A stretch of 32,151 nt of DNA from Geobacter sp. (GTDB taxonomy: Bacteria > Desulfobacterota > Desulfuromonadia > Geobacterales > DSM-12255), in contig JACRPV010000102.1 of assembly GCA_016223015.1 (NCBI GenBank), positions 1-32,151 of the forward strand. The letters are read 5' to 3'. The notes beneath the pieces are model-generated. The model was not told the DNA's origin and did not search any database. It worked only from the letters and a program-made list of their open reading frames with translations. Positions 17,090-27,642 of the stretch are shown here, piece after piece. Both the position numbers and the translations under genes were made by a program. Position 1 is the stretch's first letter; the number at the start of each line of letters is the position of its first letter.

Positions 17090-17177
17090 GGGCGAATCTT
17101 GTATTCGCCCGCTTGTATCCGCCGGCTTGTATCCGTCTGCATTTGTGGGGCGATCACGAGGATCGCCCCTACGGGAG
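17086..17177. repeat. composite palindromic repeat island 1 (kdpA/kdpB gap)
   Basis: Hairpin GGGCGAAT-CTTGT-ATTCGCCC (17090-17110), three 14-nt degenerate tandem units TTGTATYCGYCBGC (17099-17140), hairpin GGGGCGATC-ACGAG-GATCGCCCC (17147-17169). Confidence 0.85.
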
Positions 17178-17184
17178 AACCGAA

Positions 17185-19254
17185 ATGTCCAAACATCCAC
17201 CCGAACCGATATCGATCTTCGACGCACGGATCATGGGCCCCGCGTTCGTCCAATCCCTGAAGAAGCTCGATCCCCGCTCGCTCTGGCATAACCCGGTCAT
17301 GCTCTGCGTGGAGATCGCCAGCGTTATCACCGTGGCGACCTTTATCATGTCCCTTGCCGGCGCCAACCGCGAGCCGGCCTGGTTCACCGGCACCGTTTCC
17401 CTCTGGCTCTGGCTGACGGTGATCTTTTCCACCTTTGCCGAGGCGCTGGCCGAGGGGCGTGGCAAGGCGAGAGCCGCGTCGCTGCGGAGTTCACGTGCCG
17501 ACGTGACCGCAAAGCTCCTTGCCAAGCCGGAATTCGGGAGCTCTTTTACGACGGTAGGCGCCGGCCAGCTCCGAAAGGGTGACCTGGTCCTGGTGGAGGC
17601 AAACGATGTGATAGCAGGCGACGGCGACGTAGTGGCTGGCGCGGCCCTGGTGAACGAGTCGGCGGTGACCGGCGAGTCTGCACCGGTGGTGCGCGAGTCG
17701 GGCGGCGACCGGAGCGCTGTGACCGGGGGGACCACGGTCATTGCCAATGCCATCATCGTCCGGATAACCGCCAATCCGGGCGAGACCTTTCTCGACCGGA
17801 TGATCGGCCTGATCGAAGGGGCCAAACGGCGCAAAACCCCCAACGAGATCGCCCTGGAAGTGCTACTGATCGCCCTGACCCTGGTCTTCCTGCTGGTCTG
17901 CGCCAATATCAGCCCTCTTTCCATTTACAGCGTCAAGGCTGCCGGACAGGGGTCTCCCATATCGCTCACCGTGCTGGTGGCGCTCTTTGTCTGTCTCGCA
18001 CCCACCACTATCGCCGCGCTCCTGCCCGCCATCGGCATCGCCGGCATGGACCGGCTCTTCCAGAAGAACGTCATCGCCCTGTCCGGCCGGGCCATCGAGG
18101 CGGCGGGTGATGTGAACGTGCTCCTCTTGGACAAAACCGGCACCATTACCTACGGCAACCGGGAGGCGGTCGCCTTTGTCCCGGTGGGAGGACATAACGA
18201 ACGGGAGGTCGCCGAAGCTGCCCTGATGGCATCACTGACCGACGAAACCCCTGAGGGGCGCAGCATCGTGACGCTGGCCGTGCAGCAGTACGGTCTGCAG
18301 GCAGAGGAGCTTCCCGCCGACGCCGAACCGATCGTTTTCAGCGCCGATACCCGCCTATCGGGGCTCAATCTCGGCGGGCGGCAGTACCGCAAGGGTGCGT
18401 CCGATTCTCTGGTCGCCTTTGTGAAGCAGCAGGGAGCGCAGGCCATCCCCGACAAACTCGCCGAGATCGTGGACAAGATCGCCCGAGCCGGCGCCACGCC
18501 GCTGGTGGTCAGTTGCGACAGGGAGATCGTGGGAGTCGTCAACCTGAAGGACATCGTCAAGGCAGGCATCCAGGAGCGCTTCCTGCAACTGCGCAGCATG
18601 GGGATCAGGACCGTGATGATCACCGGGGACAATCCGCTCACCGCGGCGGCCATTGCAGCCGAGGCCCAGGTGGACGATTTCCTGGCCCAGGCAAAGCCGG
18701 AGGACAAACTGCGCCTGATCAGGGACAACCAGGAAGCGGGATTCATGGTGGCCATGACCGGTGACGGCACCAACGATGCCCCGGCCCTGGCCCAGGCAGA
18801 TGTGGCGGTTGCCATGAATACCGGCACCCAGCCGGCTCGCGAGGCCGCCAACATCATCGACCTGGACTCGAACCCGACCAAGCTGCTGGATATCGTCGAG
18901 GTGGGGAAACAGATCCTCATGACGCGGGGTAACCTGACCACCTTCAGCATCTCCAACGACATTGCCAAATACTTCGCCATCATCCCGGCGGCCCTGCTCT
19001 CCATCTATCCGCAGCTGGGAGTGCTCAACGTGATGCGTCTTGCAAGCCCCTACAGCGCCATCCTGTCGGCGGTCATCTTCAATGCCGTCATTATCCCGAT
19101 GCTGGTGCCGCTGGCGCTCAAGGGGACCAGGTTCCGCCCGCTGCCGGCCGAAAGGCTCCTGATCCACAACCTCCTCATCTACGGGGTAGGAGGGATCATT
19201 GCCCCGTTCGTCGGCATCAAGGCGATCGATATGGTGGCAGGGATGATGATCTGA
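17185..19254 (+). CDS. kdpB: potassium-transporting ATPase subunit B
   Basis: [11 protein letters not shown] phosphorylation motif, [22 protein letters not shown], KdpB-specific N-terminus; start ATG at 17185. Confidence 0.97.
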   Translation: MSKHPPEPISIFDARIMGPAFVQSLKKLDPRSLWHNPVMLCVEIASVITVATFIMSLAGANREPAWFTGTVSLWLWLTVIFSTFAEALAEGRGKARAASLRSSRADVTAKLLAKPEFGSSFTTVGAGQLRKGDLVLVEANDVIAGDGDVVAGAALVNESAVTGESAPVVRESGGDRSAVTGGTTVIANAIIVRITANPGETFLDRMIGLIEGAKRRKTPNEIALEVLLIALTLVFLLVCANISPLSIYSVKAAGQGSPISLTVLVALFVCLAPTTIAALLPAIGIAGMDRLFQKNVIALSGRAIEAAGDVNVLLLDKTGTITYGNREAVAFVPVGGHNEREVAEAALMASLTDETPEGRSIVTLAVQQYGLQAEELPADAEPIVFSADTRLSGLNLGGRQYRKGASDSLVAFVKQQGAQAIPDKLAEIVDKIARAGATPLVVSCDREIVGVVNLKDIVKAGIQERFLQLRSMGIRTVMITGDNPLTAAAIAAEAQVDDFLAQAKPEDKLRLIRDNQEAGFMVAMTGDGTNDAPALAQADVAVAMNTGTQPAREAANIIDLDSNPTKLLDIVEVGKQILMTRGNLTTFSISNDIAKYFAIIPAALLSIYPQLGVLNVMRLASPYSAILSAVIFNAVIIPMLVPLALKGTRFRPLPAERLLIHNLLIYGVGGIIAPFVGIKAIDMVAGMMI

Positions 19255-19263
19255 CGATTTTCG

Positions 19264-19358
19264 TAGGGGCGATCCTCGTGATCGCCCTATTCAAGGGGCG
19301 AATACGGGTACTGGGCGAATACGGTACTGGGCGAATACGAGATTCGCCCCTACGGGAG
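19264..19358. repeat. composite palindromic repeat island 2 (kdpB/kdpC gap), inverted relative to island 1
   Basis: Hairpin GGGCGATC-CTCGT-GATCGCCC (19267-19287), tandem GGGCGAATACGGGTACT/GGGCGAATACGGTACT/GGGCGAATACGAGATT (19296-19344), hairpin GGGCGAAT-ACGAG-ATTCGCCC (19329-19349). Confidence 0.85.
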
Positions 19359-19365
19359 GAATACG

Positions 19366-19935
19366 ATGAAAGATCTGAAACCCGCAATCCTGATGCTGAT
19401 CGTATTCACCGTCATCTGCGGAGGAATCTACCCGGCTGTCGTCACTGGAATTGCCCAGGCGGTTTTCCCGCACCAGGCCCGGGGAAGCTTCATCGCCGGC
19501 GCGAATGGCCGCGAAATCGGTTCGGCACTCATCGGCCAACCCTTTTCCGATCCGAAGTATCTCTGGCCCCGGCCGTCGGCTACTCCTGACAGTGCCTACA
19601 ATCCCGCAGGATCGGGCGGTTCCAATGCCGGACCCACCAACCCCGGCTACCTGCAGACCGTTGCCGACCGGGTCAAGTCCCTGCGGTCGGCGGGCATCTC
19701 AGGAACGATCCCCGCCGAGATGGTCCAGGCATCTGCCAGCGGCCTCGACCCCCACATTTCGCCCGCAGCGGCTCTGATGCAGGTTCCGCGCATTGCAAAG
19801 GCGCGCAACCTGAGCGAGGAGGTACTGCAACGCATTGTCGCTGCCCATACCGAAAACCGGCAGTTCGGCATTTTCGGTGAATCGCGGGTGAATGTGCTTG
19901 CAGTCAACGGTGTATTGGATAAGCTGACCCCATGA
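19366..19935 (+). CDS. kdpC: potassium-transporting ATPase subunit C
   Basis: MKDLKPAILMLIVFTVICGGIYPAVVTGIAQAVFP...GSALIGQPFSDPKYLWPRPSAT. Confidence 0.97.
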   Translation: MKDLKPAILMLIVFTVICGGIYPAVVTGIAQAVFPHQARGSFIAGANGREIGSALIGQPFSDPKYLWPRPSATPDSAYNPAGSGGSNAGPTNPGYLQTVADRVKSLRSAGISGTIPAEMVQASASGLDPHISPAAALMQVPRIAKARNLSEEVLQRIVAAHTENRQFGIFGESRVNVLAVNGVLDKLTP

Positions 19936-22607
19936 CCGATCAAGGCGACGACATGCGTCCTTCTCCCGAAATCCTGCTGAAACGGGCCCAGGCCGAAGAA
20001 GCGGAGCAGGGGAGGGGGAAGCTCAAGATCTTCCTCGGCTATGCGGCTGGCGTGGGAAAGACCTATGCCATGCTGGAGGCTGCAGAGCAGCGCAAGCTCG
20101 AAGGCATGGATGTGGTGGTCGGCTATGTGGAGTCCCACGGCCGATTCGAGACCGACTCGCTTCTGGCGCTATCGGCGCTGGAGATCATCCCCAAGGCCCG
20201 GATCAGCTACCAGGGGGTCGTGCTGCCTGAGCTGGACATCGATGCGGTGCTGGCCCGCAAGCCGCAGATCGTGCTGGTTGACGAACTGGCCCACACCAAC
20301 GCACCCGGCTGCCGCCACGAGAAGCGCTGGCAGGACGTGGAGGAGCTGCTGGCTGCCGGCATCGATGTCTACACCACCCTGAATGTCCAGCACTTTGAAA
20401 GCCTCAACGATGTGGTCGCTCAGATCACCGGCATCGTCATGCGGGAAACCGTGCCCGATCAGCTCCTGGACGAGGCTGCAGAGATCCGTCTGGTCGATAT
20501 CTCTCCCGATGACCTTCTGCAGCGCCTGCGCGAAGGGAAGGTCTACATTCCCGAGCAGGCGGCCCGGGCCATGGAGACCTTTTTCCGCCCCGGCAACCTG
20601 CTCGCCCTGCGGGAGCTTTCCATGCGGCGGGCAGCCGCCCGCGTCGACGACCAGATGCGGGCCTACATGGAGAGGCAGTCCATCGCCGGGCCCTGGCCGA
20701 CAGCGGAACGTCTCCTGGCCTGTGTCAGCGGCAGTCCGAACAGCGACACCCTGATCCGCGCCACCCGGCGCCTGGCCGACGAACTGAAGGCAGGCTGGAT
20801 GACCCTGTACGTCGAGACACCCGACGGCGGCCGGCATGCACACGAAAACAGGGAGCGGGTCTGGCGGGACCTCCGGCAGGCAGAGAGCCTGGGTGCAGAG
20901 GTGGCAACGGTGACGGCACCTTCGGTGACCGATGCGGTGGTCGATTTTGCCCGGCGTCACAACATCACCAAGATCGTCATGGGCAAGCCCCATCGCTCAC
21001 GCTGGCAAGAGATCATCAGTCCGCCGCTGGTGCATCGTATCATCCGCCAGAGCGGTTCCATCGACGTGATGGTGGTCAGTTTCGCCTCGCCTGTGTCTGC
21101 TTCGATAAAAATGGCTGTGAAACCGAAACAGCCATTCGATCTGACCGGTTATGCCGGCAGTTTCCTCCTGGTCGTCGCAGTGTCCCTGGTCTGCGAGATG
21201 CTCCGTTCCGTTCTGGCGCCCACCAACATGGTCATGTTCTACCTGCTGGCCGTGGTTCTGGCTGCGGTCCGTCTCGGCAGGCGTCCGGCCGTGGCCACCG
21301 CCTTTTTCGGGGTGCTGGCCTTCGATTTCTTTTTCGTCCCTCCACGTCTCACCTTTGCCGTGGCAGATACCCAGTATCTGTTGACGTTCGTGGGGCTGTT
21401 CGTCGTCGGTGTGGTCATCAGCTCGCTGGTGGCCCGTTCCCGCGAACGGGCCGAGGTGATTCGCACCAGGGAGGTGCAGACCGCCAGCCTCTACTACCTG
21501 AGCCGCGATCTGGCCGCTGCCGGTGACCTGGCTGCAATCTTCGAGGCGCTGGTCAGGAACCTGGAAAGCGCCCTGGATGCGCGGATGGCTCTCTTTCTCC
21601 CGGAAGGGGAGCGGTTGGAGATAGCTGCCGTCAGCACGGACCTCGCGGTTGACCTGAAGGAACAGGCAGTTGCGGACTGGGCGTTCCGCAATCGGCAACC
21701 GGCCGGGCGCGGCACGGAAACGCTTGTCTCGGCCGGGATGATCTATCTGCCGCTCTCGACCCAGGCTGCTGTCCTGGGAGTGCTCGGGGTGCGGATGGAG
21801 AACGAAACCGACTACCGTTCAACGGAAAACCGCCGTCTGCTGGACGCCTTTGCCATGCAGACGGCCATGGCCATCGAACGGGTGCAGCTGGCCAAGCAGG
21901 CTGAGCAGACCCAGATCCTCCAGGCCAGGGAAAACCTGGAGCGGGCACTGCTCAATTCCGTCTCCCACGACCTGCGGACACCGCTGGTTACCATCACCGG
22001 AGTGCTGGCGAGCCTGCGCAAGGAAGACTGCACACTTGGAGAAGCGGCCCGGAGCGACCTTCTGGATACTGCCTGGGGTGAGGCGGACCGCCTCAACCGG
22101 TTTGTCGGCAATCTGCTGGACATGACCCGGCTCGAATCGGGAAATGTCGTCCTGAAACATGAGCTGTGCGATATTCAGGACCTGGTCGGCTGCACCCTTG
22201 CCGCGCTGGACCAGAGTGTCAGCAGTCGGGCCATCGCGGTAAAACTCCCTCCCGATCTCCCGCTGGTAAGCATGGATATGGTGCTGATGACTCATGTGCT
22301 GGTGAACATCCTGGATAATGCCGTGAAATATGCGCCGCCCGCAAGCCCGATCGAGATCGCGGCACGCAGCGACCGGGAATGGCTGACCATAGAGGTGACG
22401 GATCTGGGACCGGGGGTGCCGGAGCATGACCTGAAGAGGATATTCGACAAGTTCTACCGGATTCCGGTCCCCGAAGGGGCAGGGGGGACCGGTCTCGGGC
22501 TCTCCATCTGCAAGGGGATCGTCGAGGCGCATGGGGGAAGGATTCGGGCGGAAAATCTCTCCGGCGGCGGCTTCAGGATCATTGTCCGGCTGCCGCTCGC
22601 CGCCTAG
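19932..22607 (+). CDS. kdpD: sensor histidine kinase KdpD
   Basis: N-terminal GKLKIFLGYAAGVGKTYAMLEAA, USP domain, DUF4118 TM region, HisKA SVSHDLRTPL and HATPase. Confidence 0.97.
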   Translation: MTDQGDDMRPSPEILLKRAQAEEAEQGRGKLKIFLGYAAGVGKTYAMLEAAEQRKLEGMDVVVGYVESHGRFETDSLLALSALEIIPKARISYQGVVLPELDIDAVLARKPQIVLVDELAHTNAPGCRHEKRWQDVEELLAAGIDVYTTLNVQHFESLNDVVAQITGIVMRETVPDQLLDEAAEIRLVDISPDDLLQRLREGKVYIPEQAARAMETFFRPGNLLALRELSMRRAAARVDDQMRAYMERQSIAGPWPTAERLLACVSGSPNSDTLIRATRRLADELKAGWMTLYVETPDGGRHAHENRERVWRDLRQAESLGAEVATVTAPSVTDAVVDFARRHNITKIVMGKPHRSRWQEIISPPLVHRIIRQSGSIDVMVVSFASPVSASIKMAVKPKQPFDLTGYAGSFLLVVAVSLVCEMLRSVLAPTNMVMFYLLAVVLAAVRLGRRPAVATAFFGVLAFDFFFVPPRLTFAVADTQYLLTFVGLFVVGVVISSLVARSRERAEVIRTREVQTASLYYLSRDLAAAGDLAAIFEALVRNLESALDARMALFLPEGERLEIAAVSTDLAVDLKEQAVADWAFRNRQPAGRGTETLVSAGMIYLPLSTQAAVLGVLGVRMENETDYRSTENRRLLDAFAMQTAMAIERVQLAKQAEQTQILQARENLERALLNSVSHDLRTPLVTITGVLASLRKEDCTLGEAARSDLLDTAWGEADRLNRFVGNLLDMTRLESGNVVLKHELCDIQDLVGCTLAALDQSVSSRAIAVKLPPDLPLVSMDMVLMTHVLVNILDNAVKYAPPASPIEIAARSDREWLTIEVTDLGPGVPEHDLKRIFDKFYRIPVPEGAGGTGLGLSICKGIVEAHGGRIRAENLSGGGFRIIVRLPLAA

Positions 22608-22752
22608 CCAGGTTGTTGAAAAACAGCCATCTCGCCGCCGTCCTCGAAAGCCGCCTTGTGCGGCGTGGCGCTGCCACGCCTCCGCGGGGCTTTCTGCGGG
22701 TGCGACGATCTGACCGTTTTTGAACAACCTGAGGTTTTCAACAACCTGCTGG
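22608..22752. repeat. long-hairpin/MITE-like element in the kdpD/kdpE gap
   Basis: Ends AGGTTGTTGAAAAAC ... GTTTTTGAACAACCT (one mismatch), internal GAAAGCC...GGCTTTC, core palindrome GGCGTGGC-GCT-GCCACGCC; extra end-like copy TTTTCAACAACCTGCTGG. Confidence 0.8.
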
Positions 22753-22768
22753 CGAAAGGAGAAGACCA

Positions 22769-23476
22769 TTGGCTCTCGAACCTACCCGGAGCGCTGCTCT
22801 TCCTCGCATTCTGATCGTGGACGACGAGGTGGCGATCCAGCGCTTTCTCCATGCCATCCTGGACAAAGGGGAATTTTCCCTGCATCGGGCCGAAACCGGC
22901 CATGCCGCGTTGGCCGCGGCAGCAGCGGTTCGGCCCGACCTGATCCTGCTCGATCTGGGCCTGCCCGATCTCGACGGGGTCGAGGTGATCCGGCGGATCC
23001 GGGAATGGTCTCCGGTCCCGATCATCGTCCTGTCGGTACGGGAGCGGGAGGACGACAAGGTGAATGCCCTGGATGCCGGCGCCGATGATTACCTGACCAA
23101 GCCGTTCGGCATCGGCGAACTGTTGGCCCGGATGCGCGCAGCCCTGCGCCGGGCCATCCGGACTCTGCCCGAGCCGGTCTTCCGGGTCGATGAGCTGGAG
23201 GTGGATCTGCCGCGGCGCCGTGTCCTTGTCCGGGGGGAGGAGGTCCAGCTTACGCCCACCGAGTACGAGCTGCTGAAGTTCATGGTGACCCATGCGGGAA
23301 AGGTCCTGACCCATCGGCAGATGCTCCGGCAGATCTGGGGGCCGGCCTATGTGGAGCAGCCACATCTGCTCAGGGTCAATGTCAGCAACCTGCGGCGAAA
23401 GATCGAGCCGGACGCCTCCCGGCCACGCTACATCCTGACCGAACTGGGGGTGGGGTACCGGTTGAAGGAAGGCTAG
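22769..23476 (+). CDS. kdpE: response regulator KdpE (TTG start)
   Basis: REC domain ILIVDDEVAIQRFLHAIL...LDLGLPDLDG plus OmpR-type winged helix; RBS GGAG 7 nt before the TTG. Confidence 0.95.
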   Translation: MALEPTRSAALPRILIVDDEVAIQRFLHAILDKGEFSLHRAETGHAALAAAAAVRPDLILLDLGLPDLDGVEVIRRIREWSPVPIIVLSVREREDDKVNALDAGADDYLTKPFGIGELLARMRAALRRAIRTLPEPVFRVDELEVDLPRRRVLVRGEEVQLTPTEYELLKFMVTHAGKVLTHRQMLRQIWGPAYVEQPHLLRVNVSNLRRKIEPDASRPRYILTELGVGYRLKEG

Positions 23477-23559
23477 TGCCGCACCGCATGACGAGTTGGC
23501 GAGAGGGGCATGTTTTGTTTTACAAGGGTGGCTGATTTTGCTAGATTCCCATACTGCAA

Positions 23560-26184
<2,625 letters not shown>

Positions 26185-26188
26185 AACC

Positions 26189-27628
26189 ATGCAGCATTGT
26201 ATCGTTCGATTGATCGGAGGTGTCTGCCTCGCGCTTATGCTCATGACCGCTCAGGTCAGGGCAGAGGATGAGCAGCCGCGGATCGCTAAAAAACAGGCTG
26301 TTGTGAAGAAAAAGGCCCAAAAAGGCAAGGCTGCGGCGGTCAAGGCGACAAAGGCGACCAAAGGTGCCCGGAAAAAAGGTGCTGCCGATTCGGCAAAGAA
26401 ACCTGTTGTCAAGCCCCGGACGGTTGCGGAGAACCCGCCAGCCGATACCAGGCCGATGGCCGTGGTCAGGGAGTTCCGCTCCTGGTCCAATCCGGATTAC
26501 ACCAGGATTGCGGTAACCCTGGATCACGACGCACGCTTCGAGTATCACCAGTTGGGCCAGAACCGGGAGTCAGGCATTCCGGGTCGGCTCTATCTCGATA
26601 TCGGCAATGCGCACCTCGGTCCGGGGGTGAAGGACATACCCATCGGCGACGGTCTGCTGAAGACCGCCCGGATAGGGCAGTTCCGTTCCGACACGGTGCG
26701 GGTGGTGCTGGACATGGAGAGTATCAAGGACTACAAGGTCTTTACCTTTTCCGATCCTTACCGGATCATGATCGACGTGCGCGGCGAGCGCCGCATGGAG
26801 ATCTCCTCGCTCAGGGAGCGGATAGAGTCGGCACCGTCACTCCCTCCTTCCGCAAAGGAACCGGCCGTTGAAAAGCCTTTGCGGCCGACGGTTGCCAAGA
26901 CTGCTCCGGCCGCCATCGGCAAGATCCGCCGGGTGGTGGTCGATCCGGGGCATGGGGGGCACGACCCCGGCGCCATCGGCGCGGGTGGCACCAGGGAAAA
27001 GGACGTGGTGCTCGCCATCGGTCTGAAGCTCGCCAAAAGGCTCAAGGAGGAGCTCGGCCTGGATGTGGTCATGACCCGCACCACCGATGTCTTCCTGGAA
27101 CTCCAGGAGCGGACGGCCATTGCCAACCAGGTTGGCGCCGACCTCTTCATCTCCGTCCATGCCAATGCGGCTCCCAATCGAGCCAGCGCCGGGATCGAGA
27201 CCTACTATCTCAGCCTGGCCAAGACCGAGAAGGCTGCCCAGCTTGCGGCCAAGGAAAACGGTACCTCCCTGGAAAAGGTGAGCCTGCTCCAGGCCGTGCT
27301 GTTCGATCTGATGGTCAATTACAAGATCAACGATTCCGCCCACCTGGCCGAGGTGGTCCAGAAAGAGCTCCATCACAAGGTGGATGCGCGGTATCCGGTC
27401 AAGTCGCTGGGGGTGAAGCAGGGGCCGTTCTACGTGCTGGTCGGTGCCACCATGCCGAGCATCCTGGTGGAGACCGCCTTTCTCAGCAATGAAAAAGAGG
27501 AACAGCGTCTGCGGGATGCCCAGTACCAGGAAATGACAGCCGACGGGATCATGGAAGGCGTCAGGGCGTACATCGCCAGTCAGCATCAGCAGTCAGCCTA
27601 TGTGCGACAGGGTGACACAGGCCGCTGA
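26189..27628 (+). CDS. N-acetylmuramoyl-L-alanine amidase (AMIN + Amidase_3)
   Basis: VVVDPGHGGHDPGAIGAGGTREKDVVLAIGLKLAKRL...SVHANAAPNRASAGIETYYL; N-terminal signal and AMIN region. Confidence 0.93.
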   Translation: MQHCIVRLIGGVCLALMLMTAQVRAEDEQPRIAKKQAVVKKKAQKGKAAAVKATKATKGARKKGAADSAKKPVVKPRTVAENPPADTRPMAVVREFRSWSNPDYTRIAVTLDHDARFEYHQLGQNRESGIPGRLYLDIGNAHLGPGVKDIPIGDGLLKTARIGQFRSDTVRVVLDMESIKDYKVFTFSDPYRIMIDVRGERRMEISSLRERIESAPSLPPSAKEPAVEKPLRPTVAKTAPAAIGKIRRVVVDPGHGGHDPGAIGAGGTREKDVVLAIGLKLAKRLKEELGLDVVMTRTTDVFLELQERTAIANQVGADLFISVHANAAPNRASAGIETYYLSLAKTEKAAQLAAKENGTSLEKVSLLQAVLFDLMVNYKINDSAHLAEVVQKELHHKVDARYPVKSLGVKQGPFYVLVGATMPSILVETAFLSNEKEEQRLRDAQYQEMTADGIMEGVRAYIASQHQQSAYVRQGDTGR

Positions 27629-27642
27629 CCAAAGGGGAGCCG

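Noticed and set aside
17086-17177. CRISPR-like array
   Set aside because: Units are short (14-17 nt), contiguous and degenerate with no unique spacers; palindromic REP-like elements fit better.
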